From: an uncultured Bacteroidota bacterium
GTDB taxonomy: Bacteria > Bacteroidota > Bacteroidia > Flavobacteriales > Flavobacteriaceae
Assembly (NCBI GenBank): GCA_902617285.1
Contig: CACMVZ010000001.1
Location: forward strand, 124,001-188,000
Direction of reading: 5' to 3'
Length of the DNA: 64,000 nt
Shown: one piece after another, positions 7,706 through 16,144 of the stretch
Layout: every line of letters begins with the position of its first letter
Numbering within the stretch: the stretch's first letter is position 1
Made by a program: the position numbers and the translations under genes
The notes under the pieces: model-generated
Databases searched by the model: none
What the model saw: the letters and a program-made list of their open reading frames with translations, nothing else
Told to the model about the DNA's origin: nothing

Positions 7706-9838
7706 ATGAAAGCACACTCATTAATATCAATTATAATATTACTTATTTTTTCAAGATGTACTGATATGAATACATTACCACCTAAAGCAGATAAACAAGA
7801 TAAAATTTTAGAAATTCATGGAGATACTCGTGTTGATCCATATTATTGGTTAAATGAAAGAGAAAATCCTAATGTTATTTCTTATCTAGAAGAGGAAAAT
7901 AATTATTCAAAATCAGTTTTAAAATCAACTGAAAAATTTCAAAGAAATTTATTTGATGAAATGAAAGGGAGAATTAAGGAGGATGATTCATCTGTACCAT
8001 ATTTTTTAAATGATTATTGGTATATAACTAAATATGAAAAAGGGAAAGAATACCCAATCTATACAAGAAAATTCAAAACATTAGATTCCAAAGAAGAAGT
8101 TTTACTTGACGTTAATGAATTAGCTAAAAATTATGATTACTATCAAGTGTCTGGCTTAAGTGTTAGTCCTGATAACAAAAAAGTTTCTTATGGAGTCGAC
8201 ACTCTATCTAGAAGAATCTACACTATAAATATTAAAGATTTGGAAACAGGTAAAATGTTATCTGACCAGATTAAGGGTGTAAATTCATATGTGACCTGGT
8301 CATCTGATAGTAAAACATTTTTTTATACCGGTAAAGACAAGGAAACTTTAAGATCTGATAAAATTTTCAAACATAATCTTGGAGATAACCAAAGTGATGA
8401 TAAACTAGTATATGAAGAAGAAGATGAAACTTTTTCAACATATGTGTATCCTTCTAAATCAAGGGAATATATATTTATTGGATCTCAAAGTACACTCTCT
8501 ACTGAATTCAGATATCTATCTAGTGATACTCCAAATAATGAGTTTAGGATAATTCAGAAAAGAGAAAGAGGCTTAGAATATCAACCTTATCATATTGATA
8601 ATATGTTTTATATTACCACAAATCATAATAATAGCACAAATTTTAAGATTATTAAGACGCCTATATCAAACCCAAGTAAATCCAACTGGTTAGATATAAT
8701 ACCTCACAGAGATAATGTCTTAGTTGATGATTTAGAATTATTTACAAACTTTATGGTAATTGAGGAGAGGGAAAATGGATTAATTAATTTAAGAGTTAAA
8801 AGTTATAATGGTAAACAAGATTATTATATAAACCAAAATAGTAATCTTGATTTTCAAAATGATACATATTCTGCTTCCTTAGGATACAACCCTGAATTTA
8901 ATACTGATGAAATTAGAATTAATTACAGTTCATTAACTATACCTTCTACAGTTTTAAAATATAATATTCAAAATAAAGAAGAGGAGATATTAAAACAACA
9001 AGAAGTCTTAGGAGGTAATTTTGATTCAAATAATTATGTATCCGAAAGAGTATTTGCAAAAGGACATGATGGTAAAGAAGTCCCAATTTCTATTGTAAAA
9101 CATGTTGAAACTGAGCTAAATTCAGACACACCTCTTCTTTTATATGGATATGGTTCGTATGGTGCCACTATGAATCCTCGTTTTTCTACAACTAGACTAA
9201 GTCTGTTAGACAGAGGTTTTGTTTATGCAATAGCTCATATTCGTGGTGGTCAATATCTTGGAAGAGACTGGTATGAAGATGGAAGAATTTTTAATAAAAA
9301 AAATACATTTAAAGATTTTGTTAGTGCATCTGAACATTTAATTGAAAATAACTATACATCTCCTAATCATTTATATGCTATGGGAGGTTCAGCAGGTGGT
9401 TTATTAATGGGTGCAGTAATGAATATGTCTCCAGAATTATATAACGGAGTTATTTCGGCAGTCCCATTTGTGGATGTTGTTACAACTATGCTAGATGAAT
9501 CTATTCCTTTAACCACAGGGGAATATGATGAATGGGGTAATCCTAATGAAAAAGAGTTTTATGACTATATGCTGTCATACTCCCCTTATGATAACATTAG
9601 GAGTGTTGAATATCCAAACACTCTTGTGACAACTGGCCTTCATGATTCTCAAGTACAATATTGGGAACCTGCGAAATGGGTTGCAAAATTAAGAGATTAT
9701 CACAAAGGTGATAATAAAATCATCTTACACACTAATATGGATGCAGGACATAGTGGATCGTCTGGTAGATTTGAAGCACTGAAAGAGATTGCAATGGAAT
9801 ATGCATTTCTTTTTATGTTAGAGGGTATTGTAAAATAA
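7706..9838 (+). CDS. ptrB: oligopeptidase B (S9A), lipoprotein-targeted
   Basis: Prolyl-oligopeptidase-family serine peptidase of the oligopeptidase B type, cutting short peptides after basic residues. An N-terminal beta-propeller leads into the alpha/beta-hydrolase domain. The triad is Ser562 (GGSAGG), Asp647 (HDSQV) and His682 (DAGH); the 85- and 35-residue spacings equal those of E. coli PtrB. I chose the ATG giving MKAHSLISIIILLIFSRCTD, a lipoprotein signal, over an upstream TTG. Export is common for Flavobacteria members. It stands alone, with a clear -7 element upstream. Confidence 0.93.
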   Translation: MKAHSLISIIILLIFSRCTDMNTLPPKADKQDKILEIHGDTRVDPYYWLNERENPNVISYLEEENNYSKSVLKSTEKFQRNLFDEMKGRIKEDDSSVPYFLNDYWYITKYEKGKEYPIYTRKFKTLDSKEEVLLDVNELAKNYDYYQVSGLSVSPDNKKVSYGVDTLSRRIYTINIKDLETGKMLSDQIKGVNSYVTWSSDSKTFFYTGKDKETLRSDKIFKHNLGDNQSDDKLVYEEEDETFSTYVYPSKSREYIFIGSQSTLSTEFRYLSSDTPNNEFRIIQKRERGLEYQPYHIDNMFYITTNHNNSTNFKIIKTPISNPSKSNWLDIIPHRDNVLVDDLELFTNFMVIEERENGLINLRVKSYNGKQDYYINQNSNLDFQNDTYSASLGYNPEFNTDEIRINYSSLTIPSTVLKYNIQNKEEEILKQQEVLGGNFDSNNYVSERVFAKGHDGKEVPISIVKHVETELNSDTPLLLYGYGSYGATMNPRFSTTRLSLLDRGFVYAIAHIRGGQYLGRDWYEDGRIFNKKNTFKDFVSASEHLIENNYTSPNHLYAMGGSAGGLLMGAVMNMSPELYNGVISAVPFVDVVTTMLDESIPLTTGEYDEWGNPNEKEFYDYMLSYSPYDNIRSVEYPNTLVTTGLHDSQVQYWEPAKWVAKLRDYHKGDNKIILHTNMDAGHSGSSGRFEALKEIAMEYAFLFMLEGIVK

Positions 9839-9847
9839 TCAGTTTTT

Positions 9848-10027
9848 TTATTTGTAAAACTGAATAAATAAATAGGCTAATATCAACGTTAGCAAGATAA
9901 AAAGAAAGATACTCGTGAATTTATTGATTTTATTATAAGAATACTTTAACCACAGAAAAGGAATTGAAATAGATACACATAAGACAACTCCAATAAAAAC
10001 CAAATCAAAAAATTCTTTTAGACTCAT
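9848..10027 (-). CDS. two-span small membrane protein (59 aa)
   Basis: ATG-initiated 59-codon ORF with two hydrophobic segments (about residues 8-27 and 38-57) joined by a basic loop (LKYSYNKINKF), predicting a hairpin with the loop in the cytoplasm. Last gene of the ACT-DUF6356-zinc-ribbon series, 11 bp after the zinc-ribbon stop. No family recognised. Confidence 0.55.
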   Translation of the reverse strand: MSLKEFFDLVFIGVVLCVSISIPFLWLKYSYNKINKFTSIFLFILLTLILAYLFIQFYK

Positions 10028-10038
10028 AGATTAAATTA

Positions 10039-10218
10039 TTATATACCTATTAAATAAAGCGCAGCAATAATTGCAATAAATATTATAAAACTAATTATTG
10101 AATTTTTATTAAAATCTGAATTGAAGGTCCCACATTTAGGACAATGATCCCCAAAAAAACCATATTTACTAGGATTAGGAAGATCATACATTTCAAGACA
10201 TGCTTTACACTGTTTCAT
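10039..10218 (-). CDS. zinc-ribbon membrane micropeptide (59 aa)
   Basis: Small protein with an N-terminal zinc ribbon made of Cys4-x2-Cys7 and Cys26-x2-Cys29 (KQCKACLE ... DHCPKCGT), then one C-terminal membrane span (about residues 41-57). It would sit in the inner membrane with the ribbon in the cytoplasm. Its ATG overlaps the end of the DUF6356 gene by four bases, so the two are translationally coupled. No named family recognised. Confidence 0.68.
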   Translation of the reverse strand: MKQCKACLEMYDLPNPSKYGFFGDHCPKCGTFNSDFNKNSIISFIIFIAIIAALYLIGI

Positions 10219-10430
10219 TTATTTTTTTTAAATCTATTTACAAAAATATCGTCGTGTAATTTTTTGATATTCGAAGATACATATGTTTTAAGCACAAAAG
10301 GAAATATAGCGTGAAAGATAGCTGCAAAACCCATTAAAATTAATTTTAAGGCAACTTTAATAGCAAAAAACATGTGCTGAAAATAAGACTCACCAACCGA
10401 ATTTGGGTGATCAGTAAAGATATTTTTCAT
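10215..10430 (-). CDS. DUF6356 family protein
   Basis: A 71-residue membrane-associated protein recognised as DUF6356 by the N-terminal pattern FTDHPNSVGESYFQHMFFA, a central hydrophobic span with HAIFPF, and the IKKLHDDI tail. Function unknown. It follows the ACT-domain gene by two bases and overlaps the zinc-ribbon gene by four, placing it in a tight operon. Confidence 0.78.
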   Translation of the reverse strand: MKNIFTDHPNSVGESYFQHMFFAIKVALKLILMGFAAIFHAIFPFVLKTYVSSNIKKLHDDIFVNRFKKNK

Positions 10431-10432
10431 AG

Positions 10433-10798
10433 TTAAAACTTTAGTTTGTTCAAAATATCAAAAGCAAGGTCCTTATCCTTATAATTTACAAAAATATGAT
10501 CATGATTATAGCCAGCTATAACATTGCAACTGATATTATTGGCTGACAAGGCTTTAGAAAAAATAGAGGTCAAACCCACTGAGTCAAGAGAAGAATATAA
10601 TTCTAATGATATCCAAGCAGCAATAAAGTCATATGACATACCATATTTATTTGCAAATTCTTTTTTTAAAATTAAACTGTATTTACCATCCTCTTTAAAT
10701 GAACATAAAATATCTTCTTCATTTATCCCATAAATGTTATCAGTTAGAACGAATACATATTTACCAGGATTTAAATGTGGTTTTAGTGATTTATTCAT
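10433..10798 (-). CDS. ACT-domain protein (amino-acid sensor-like)
   Basis: A 121-residue protein of the two-ACT type (ACT_7/DUF2241-like). Typical features are the N-terminal PGKYVFVLTDN strand, WISLELYSSLDSVGLTSIFSKAL, and the closing YNHDHIFVNYKD motif. Such proteins are thought to bind amino acids, but no ligand can be read here. First gene of a likely four-gene operon that continues into DUF6356, a zinc-ribbon peptide and a two-span membrane protein. Confidence 0.82.
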   Translation of the reverse strand: MNKSLKPHLNPGKYVFVLTDNIYGINEEDILCSFKEDGKYSLILKKEFANKYGMSYDFIAAWISLELYSSLDSVGLTSIFSKALSANNISCNVIAGYNHDHIFVNYKDKDLAFDILNKLKF

Positions 10799-10799
10799 T

Positions 10800-10831
10800 G
10801 AAAAAAAAGCTCTTGATTTCTCAAGAGCTTA
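10800..10831 (-). terminator. rho-independent terminator
   Basis: Ten-base-pair stem AAGCTCTTGA/TCAAGAGCTT with a four-base loop, followed on the minus strand by a T-run. It ends transcription of the exported ABM-like gene and separates it from the ACT operon. Confidence 0.8.
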
Positions 10832-10846
10832 TTAATTAATTTGATA

Positions 10847-11620
10847 TTAAAGTTTAAACTCTAATAATTCCACAACCATCCAGCCATGAAGAGTTCTTGA
10901 AGCACTTCCATATTTAACCATCATCTCATCAACAAAACTAGAGTCTTGATCTTGTCCTGAATTTTCCGTGTTTACTTCAAAGATATTATGAGTTACTGGT
11001 TTGTAGGCATTATCTGATCTGTTTGTAATTTTATTAAACTCCCAGTATAACTTATTACCTTGATGTCTATTTTGAAAATATTCAGTTTCAAATCTTTCAT
11101 AATCTTCATTAAGTTGTTCCATTCCAATATAAACAGCATTGATACCTGCAGCAGGTTGTAGTTTATCATCTGCAAAAGCAGCAATGTTAGATGTATTATA
11201 TGTTACAAGTTTTTGCTTGTATTTATTATCTAATGTCTCTTTTACATACTTTTTAATTAAAGATCTTTTTGATTTTCCTTTATGTGCTTTTTCAACATAT
11301 TCAGCCCACCATTCAGGAGACTTGGATAAAGTAGAATTCATTTGCTCCTCACTACTAAATAAATTATAAAGTAAATAGTCAGCCCATGGATTATTGTCAT
11401 TACTCTCTGGGTTTACTTTCCAGAAAGACCATCCAGCAAGATGACCATCTGCTATTAATTTTTCATTTACAACACTCCAGAATTTTTCAAATTCTTCATA
11501 TTCAGAATTTAAACCCTCTTGAACTGTAACTTCTTGAATTTGTGCATAAAAGTTTTGCGAGAACACTTGATTAGATGTTAACGCTAATAAGAATAAAATT
11601 GTTAAAAATGTTTTTTTCAT
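10847..11620 (-). CDS. exported protein of a multicopy ABM-like family (copy 1)
   Basis: Secreted or periplasmic protein with a signal peptide cleaved near VFSQ/NFYAQ. The mature ~235 residues look like two consecutive dimeric-alpha/beta-barrel halves: YAQIQEVTVQEGLNSEYEEF with WADYLLYNLFSSEEQM, then INAVYIGMEQLNEDYERFET later. The pattern of a strand, EFE/W-rich helix, Gly-Trp strand and NVF/NLF-S-EQM motif is shared with the two tandem copies near 36-37.6 kb, at low identity. No catalytic or metal site is obvious. Monocistronic, ended by a strong hairpin. Fold assignment is inference from pattern. Confidence 0.65.
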   Translation of the reverse strand: MKKTFLTILFLLALTSNQVFSQNFYAQIQEVTVQEGLNSEYEEFEKFWSVVNEKLIADGHLAGWSFWKVNPESNDNNPWADYLLYNLFSSEEQMNSTLSKSPEWWAEYVEKAHKGKSKRSLIKKYVKETLDNKYKQKLVTYNTSNIAAFADDKLQPAAGINAVYIGMEQLNEDYERFETEYFQNRHQGNKLYWEFNKITNRSDNAYKPVTHNIFEVNTENSGQDQDSSFVDEMMVKYGSASRTLHGWMVVELLEFKL

Positions 11621-11705
11621 GTTAATTGATTTATTGTTAAAATTTATTCAATTTAAAAACAAGATTTTAATATTTAAAATATTTTGATTTTTTTTAAATT
11701 TAAAT

Positions 11706-11789
11706 ATGAGGTACTATTTTATTATTGGATATGTATTTTTTCTAATCTATTGGTTATATATAAAGATTACTAAGAGAAATGGAATATAA
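11706..11789 (+). CDS. 27-residue single-span membrane micropeptide
   Basis: ATG ORF encoding one hydrophobic span followed by a basic tail (KITKRNGI), so probably N-out, C-in. Its last 11 bases overlap the start of the next gene in another frame. Same design as other tiny membrane ORFs in this window. Coding status is uncertain. Confidence 0.35.
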   Translation: MRYYFIIGYVFFLIYWLYIKITKRNGI

Positions 11790-12039
11790 AATAATTGAAA
11801 CTGAAAAAGGACAAAGAGAAAAAGTTTTCAAGGGTAATACTATGCTCTACAAAAAAACTAAGGTTGAGCATGATTCAGAAATTATAGAATATGAAATGGT
11901 TGTTACCTATTATGAGGCAAATATCGAATTTGGTGTGTTTAGGGAAAATGAAATTGTGAAAGATGAAGAGTTAAGAAAATTTCTTGAAGATGTTTTTTTG
12001 GATTATATGCTTAACAATTCAATCCCCTCACTGGATTAA
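11779..12039 (+). CDS. small soluble hypothetical protein (86 aa)
   Basis: Acidic soluble protein of 86 residues with alternating strand and helix character (KGNTMLYKKTKVEHDSE, then DEELRKFLEDVFLDYML). No signal or membrane span. No family recognised. It starts within the end of a tiny membrane ORF and ends with a four-base convergent overlap with the 73-residue gene on the other strand. Confidence 0.55.
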   Translation: MEYKIIETEKGQREKVFKGNTMLYKKTKVEHDSEIIEYEMVVTYYEANIEFGVFRENEIVKDEELRKFLEDVFLDYMLNNSIPSLD

Positions 12040-12257
12040 ACATTATTGACTTTTCTCCACTTTTCATATTTTATATATATTTCTTCATCTGTTGTAATTC
12101 CATGTATATCCTTTTCTCCAAATCCTAGATCAGCTATTTTTTTTGTTATTTCGAATATTTTTTTCATTGTTTCTTTTCTATTATCTATTCCTTTAGTCTC
12201 TATGTGATTATCTAATGATAGTAAATATTCGAACTTTAGTTTATCTGGAATTTCCAT
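12036..12257 (-). CDS. small hypothetical protein (73 aa) downstream of esterase
   Basis: Soluble, helical, charged protein (MEIPDKLKFEYLLSLDNHIE ...). I set the start at the ATG located four bases after the esterase stop; a longer frame extending back inside the esterase gene is not credible because its N-terminus has no homologous look. No family recognised. Probably the third gene of the AMP nucleosidase-esterase operon. Confidence 0.55.
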   Translation of the reverse strand: MEIPDKLKFEYLLSLDNHIETKGIDNRKETMKKIFEITKKIADLGFGEKDIHGITTDEEIYIKYEKWRKVNNV

Positions 12258-12261
12258 TATT

Positions 12262-13218
12262 TTATTGTTTTGAATGTTTTGAAAAAAAGTCCCACAATAT
12301 AGTGCTTGTTTTAAGATGTTTATCTGAGCTATAGTCCCACCAATGACCACCATTAATAATTTTATAGTGTACAATTTCACTATTATTTTCGTCTGAATCA
12401 AATGTATATTTTTCAAAATTCACATTTACAGAAGTATTATAAAACTCTGAATATATTGAGGTGCTTCCTAAATTCTCAATACTCTCGTTAGTATTAGACT
12501 TGTTATTAGATTTCCAAAAATCTAGAACTTCTTCAACACTTTTAAACTCTCCCTCATCATAACCATTGTAGCTAACAACTCTGTCTGATGTTCCATGTAT
12601 CTTCAATATTGGAATAGGTGAAGATGGATTACAGCTTTTAAATGTTTCATTGAGCATTGTTCCTGCAACATCTCCAACAGCAGCAATTATATTTTCAGTA
12701 TTACAAGCTAAAAAATGGGAGAACATCCCACCATTTGAATAACCTATTACATAAACTCTATTTAAGTCAATGATATTATTTTGATTAATTTCATCTAATA
12801 ATGCCTTAAAAAAACCAATATCATCTGTACTACTTTTATTTACGAATGATGTTGATGATGAGTTAGATGGAGCTGCGTTCCAATGTGAAGCTCCAAGTGG
12901 CAAATTAGATCCTTGAGGATATACCAAAACTAGACCATTATTATCTGCAATTTCAACCAAATCAGTTTGGTTAAAAAATTGTTCAGCTTGGCCTTGATAC
13001 CCATGGAAATTAAAAATTATAGGCAGGTTTTCACGATTATCTATATTAGTAGGAATATATAAAAGATATTCTCTATTTAACCCACTATGCTCAATAAAAT
13101 TGGTTGAAACACCTTCAAAGAAGGTAAAATCAGAGTATTTGTCTTTGGTTTTATTATCAAACTCAGACTTAGAACAGCTTAGTAAAAGCAAAAATACAGC
13201 AACAAAGATCTTCTTCAT
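12262..13218 (-). CDS. esterase lipoprotein, LpqC / PHB-depolymerase-like
   Basis: Alpha/beta-hydrolase of the LpqC/feruloyl-esterase/poly(3-hydroxybutyrate)-depolymerase-like family, exported as a lipoprotein (MKKIFVAVFLLLLSCSKSE). Oxyanion region FNFHGYQG near residue 70; triad Ser161 in GYSNGG, Asp212 in HGTSDRVV, His292 in NGGHWW. Length 318 aa is normal. Substrate cannot be fixed; such enzymes act on hydroxycinnamoyl esters or short polyesters. The AMP nucleosidase gene lies 17 bp upstream on the same strand, probably by chance rather than pathway. Confidence 0.88.
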   Translation of the reverse strand: MKKIFVAVFLLLLSCSKSEFDNKTKDKYSDFTFFEGVSTNFIEHSGLNREYLLYIPTNIDNRENLPIIFNFHGYQGQAEQFFNQTDLVEIADNNGLVLVYPQGSNLPLGASHWNAAPSNSSSTSFVNKSSTDDIGFFKALLDEINQNNIIDLNRVYVIGYSNGGMFSHFLACNTENIIAAVGDVAGTMLNETFKSCNPSSPIPILKIHGTSDRVVSYNGYDEGEFKSVEEVLDFWKSNNKSNTNESIENLGSTSIYSEFYNTSVNVNFEKYTFDSDENNSEIVHYKIINGGHWWDYSSDKHLKTSTILWDFFSKHSKQ

Positions 13219-13235
13219 TGAAATAAAAGTAGTAA

Positions 13236-14006
13236 CTAAAATTTAAGATGTCTTACAGTCTCAGCATTATTCTGTAATTTTTTTAAGGAATCAACACCAA
13301 TCTCAATATGCTTTCTATCATATTGTTTAGAGTTAATCTCATCTTTTTCCAAAGTTTTAACACCATCTGGAAACATTGGAGAATCAGATACTAGAAGAAA
13401 TGCACCAACTGGGATTTTGTTATGAAAACCCACTGTAAAAAGAGTAGCAGTTTCCATATCAATTGCGTAAGCTCTTGTCTTTTTTATATAGTCCTTAAAT
13501 TTTTTATCATATTCCCAAACTCTTCGATTGGTTGTATAAACAGTACCTGTCCAATAATCTGTAGTGTGTTCCCTTATTGTTGTGGATATTGCTTTTTGTA
13601 GTGCAAAAGAAGGCATTGCAGGGACTTCAGGGGGAAAATAATCATTTGAAGTACCATCACCTCTAATAGCTCCAATTGGAAGAATAAAATCTCCAATATC
13701 AATTCTTTTCTTAAGTCCACCACATTTTCCTAGGAATAGAACAGCTTTTGGCCTAATAGCAGATAATAAGTCCATAATTGTAGCTGCATTTGGACTTCCC
13801 ATACCAAAATTTATTATTGTAATATTATCTGAAGTTGCTGAAGGCATATTTTTATCTATACCATGAACTCTACAGTTCATAACGTCAGAAAAAATGTCTA
13901 CATACTTATCAAAGTTTGTAAGTAAAATATACTCTCCAAAATTTTTTAATTCAAGTCCAGTGTATCTAACAAGCCAATTATCAACAATTTCTGATTTGGT
14001 TTTCAT
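13236..14006 (-). CDS. amn: AMP nucleosidase
   Basis: Short AMP nucleosidase of the Bacteroidota type, hydrolysing AMP to adenine and ribose 5-phosphate. The nucleoside-phosphorylase-like fold shows in NFGMGSPNAATIMDLL, LFLGKCGGL and the AIDMETATLF motif whose Glu contacts the ribose. The start MKTKSEIVDNWLVRYTG is family-typical. The 256-residue length lacks the N-terminal regulatory domain of the E. coli enzyme, as expected for this group. A perfect -7 element ends only four bases before the ATG, suggesting a leaderless mRNA. Confidence 0.92.
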   Translation of the reverse strand: MKTKSEIVDNWLVRYTGLELKNFGEYILLTNFDKYVDIFSDVMNCRVHGIDKNMPSATSDNITIINFGMGSPNAATIMDLLSAIRPKAVLFLGKCGGLKKRIDIGDFILPIGAIRGDGTSNDYFPPEVPAMPSFALQKAISTTIREHTTDYWTGTVYTTNRRVWEYDKKFKDYIKKTRAYAIDMETATLFTVGFHNKIPVGAFLLVSDSPMFPDGVKTLEKDEINSKQYDRKHIEIGVDSLKKLQNNAETVRHLKF

Positions 14007-14010
14007 ATTA

Positions 14011-14018
14011 CAAAGTTA
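14011..14018 (-). promoter_or_regulatory. -7 element of amn, start-proximal
   Basis: Perfect TAnnTTTG match (TAACTTTG) with only four bases between it and the amn ATG. With initiation about six bases past the element, the transcript would begin at or next to the start codon. Confidence 0.5.
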
Positions 14019-14087
14019 GAAATTTAAGATGACTATGAATCTCAAGGCATTTAATTCATATATTTAAGGATACTTTAAATCAATAAA

Positions 14088-14576
14088 ATGAGAAACATTT
14101 ATATTTTTATTTCAGCTCTAACCTTTATCTCTTGTGATTTAGGTGATAATTATTCTGGATTTGTTCAGGATAATGATGCTAAATCAGAGATTGTGGTTAA
14201 ACTTGCTGATTCATACCTAGCAGGTAATTTCGATATCGCAAGAGAATATTTTACACCAGATGGTAAGCATCTATTTAATAATCTTGAATTTGATGTAGAT
14301 GGAATTATTGAGGGTTACAACTCACATTCATTAATTTTCAAAGACATCAAGCATAACGACAGAGAGGTTTATACGGGATACTTTACAGATGGTTCTGTTG
14401 AAACTTTCCATGATTTTAACTGGTCTGCAACATCTATAATTACTGGTAAGGAATATAACTATCCATGTCACTGTAGATGGGTTTGGGATGGAGATAAAAT
14501 TGCTAGTACTACATGTTATGTAGACCCAGCTGCAATTTTTGAAGAAGCTGCTATATATGCAGAGAGTCAGAACTAA
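14088..14576 (+). CDS. lipoprotein with SnoaL/NTF2-like fold
   Basis: Exported lipoprotein (MRNIYIFISALTFISCDLG). The mature domain resembles NTF2-like proteins: KSEIVVKLADSYLAGNFDIAREYF helix region, a central sheet, and a closing YPCHCRWVWDGDKIASTTCY hairpin. Two Cys in PCHC plus a later Cys might form a disulfide. Divergent from amn and ended by a bidirectional terminator. Role unknown; similar small lipoproteins recur at three other places in the window. Confidence 0.68.
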   Translation: MRNIYIFISALTFISCDLGDNYSGFVQDNDAKSEIVVKLADSYLAGNFDIAREYFTPDGKHLFNNLEFDVDGIIEGYNSHSLIFKDIKHNDREVYTGYFTDGSVETFHDFNWSATSIITGKEYNYPCHCRWVWDGDKIASTTCYVDPAAIFEEAAIYAESQN

Positions 14577-14593
14577 TTTTTAATTAGCAAAAT

Positions 14594-14623
14594 AAAAAAA
14601 GCCCTATTAAAGGGCTTTTTTTT
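14594..14623. terminator. bidirectional terminator
   Basis: Stem AAAAAAAGCCCT/AGGGCTTTTTTT with a short ATTA-type loop, A-run before and T-run after. It lies between two convergent genes and can serve both. Confidence 0.85.
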
Positions 14624-14640
14624 ATTATAGAATTTTATTT

Positions 14641-15066
14641 CTATTTATTTTGAAGATTCCCCCAAACACCTGCAATAACCATTAAACCAAAGGTCGCAAT
14701 AAATAATATTGCAGCTGGCTCTGGTGAAAATGGAATTGGTAGGCCATCTGAAACTGTATATCCAATAAATTCTATCCAGTTCTCTGAGAGTGGTGTTAGT
14801 TCCATTCCGTTTGATTGAAGCTCAGAAAGTCTGTAAGATTGAGCTAATTGATTAGAATATAAAAAGGAAAAGACATTATATCCATAAAAAACAGAACATA
14901 GTCCAAAAATTGTAACAAATATCTTCCCTAACATATTTGCATTATTCTCCCTCTGATATCTAATAAGTCTAAATGTTATAAAAATTAGACCTACAAAACC
15001 AAGCATATAAATTGCGTTTTGTATAAAGTTTAGTTGTGCATAGTTTAAAATTTCGATTTCACTCAT
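14641..15066 (-). CDS. three-span membrane protein, unknown function
   Basis: A 141-residue membrane protein with three hydrophobic segments (about 16-33, 45-66 and 117-137). The loop between spans two and three is long and polar. The last span is preceded by SPEPAAILF and followed by a short tail. No family recognised. Convergent with the NTF2-like lipoprotein gene, sharing its terminator. Confidence 0.65.
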   Translation of the reverse strand: MSEIEILNYAQLNFIQNAIYMLGFVGLIFITFRLIRYQRENNANMLGKIFVTIFGLCSVFYGYNVFSFLYSNQLAQSYRLSELQSNGMELTPLSENWIEFIGYTVSDGLPIPFSPEPAAILFIATFGLMVIAGVWGNLQNK

Positions 15067-15123
15067 AATAAATTGATTTACATGAATTTAATCAATATTA
15101 ATTTATATATATTAAAAAGTTAT

Positions 15124-16098
15124 TCACTTAATAAGCACCTCATATTTTCCAGCTACTTCAATACCTGCAGATTTACCAATATCTTTTACTAAGACTATTT
15201 TTTTCTTTTTATCAAATAATTCAACCTCAATACTAGCTCTCATACTTTCATCGATTCTTCCATCCATAAATCCAGATATAGGAGCAGCAAGTGTAGTTGC
15301 TTTTTCTCTATGGGCAATAATTTTAAGTAAGTATGATCTATTCTCCATTTCAATTTTAACTTTATCAATAGATATCTCACACTTATTTACTTTAGTGCCG
15401 TTGTATGTTGTGAACTCAATTAGGTTATCATCAATTAATAAACCTGCAATATGACCAATAAAAGAGCTTGTCATCCATGGAATTATCGCAATTGATGATT
15501 TTAGAGAAATATTAGATTTTGTAAAATGATTACTCTGCATCCAAATATAGGCTTTGGGAAATGAATGTCCCCAATCTTTTTCCATGTAACCTTTTCCTTT
15601 GTTGAAAGAGATGTCTTCATCGTTATATTTTAAAGATCCTAAAATATCATGATTCATACTTATAATACCATGGTAACATTCCATGAATGGTATAAATGAA
15701 TATGGTCCCATAATACCAGGTGAAAAAACAGAATTTGACCATGGAGACAAATTTTTAAATTTTAGATCTCCTTTTATGTTTGGTAAATCAAGTGAAATTT
15801 CATCTCTACTAAAATAGTTCTCACCTATTTTAAGACTATGCTTCCTGGGTGTTGGTTTAAATTCTTCAGCTTTAAATTTATAGTATTTGGCAATGTTATT
15901 CATACCATCCAAAACCTGAATGAAAGATTGTTTATTTCCATTTTCATCCATTGCAATTCCTGGTATAATAGCAAAAGCGCTAGTTTGGGAATCATTTACA
16001 ATTTTATAATACCAACCTTCAAAAAATCTTTTACTCCTCCCCCAACCATGATAAACGTGAGGATTCCATATAGCATGTATTCTTAGTAATTGATTCAA
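15124..16098 (-). CDS. tocopherol cyclase-like protein
   Basis: A 324-residue soluble protein with the tocopherol-cyclase fold. The family signature runs from WNPHVYHGWGRSKRFFEGWY at the N-terminus to FNKGKGYMEKDWGHSFPKAY and IWMQSNHF in the middle. Plant and cyanobacterial members form chromanol rings; bacterial ones in non-photosynthetic hosts have no proven substrate. No ATG precedes the conserved N-terminus, so I use a TTG start, 46 bp from another TTG start on the opposite strand. Possible role in quinone or lipid chemistry is speculation. Confidence 0.82.
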   Translation of the reverse strand: MNQLLRIHAIWNPHVYHGWGRSKRFFEGWYYKIVNDSQTSAFAIIPGIAMDENGNKQSFIQVLDGMNNIAKYYKFKAEEFKPTPRKHSLKIGENYFSRDEISLDLPNIKGDLKFKNLSPWSNSVFSPGIMGPYSFIPFMECYHGIISMNHDILGSLKYNDEDISFNKGKGYMEKDWGHSFPKAYIWMQSNHFTKSNISLKSSIAIIPWMTSSFIGHIAGLLIDDNLIEFTTYNGTKVNKCEISIDKVKIEMENRSYLLKIIAHREKATTLAAPISGFMDGRIDESMRASIEVELFDKKKKIVLVKDIGKSAGIEVAGKYEVLIK

Positions 16099-16144
16099 TT
16101 TATATATATTTAGATTAAGTTATAAAAACAATTTATTTTTCGTT

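Noticed and set aside
12258-12416. N-terminal extension of the 73-residue gene into the esterase coding region
   Set aside because: It is a reading-frame shadow of the esterase C-terminus; an ATG four bases after the esterase stop gives a sensible start.
14641-15066. PEP-CTERM-like sorting signal (SPEPAA followed by a span) at the end of a membrane protein
   Set aside because: The segment is the third span of a polytopic protein, the tail lacks the expected Arg-rich end, and no exosortase gene is in the window.
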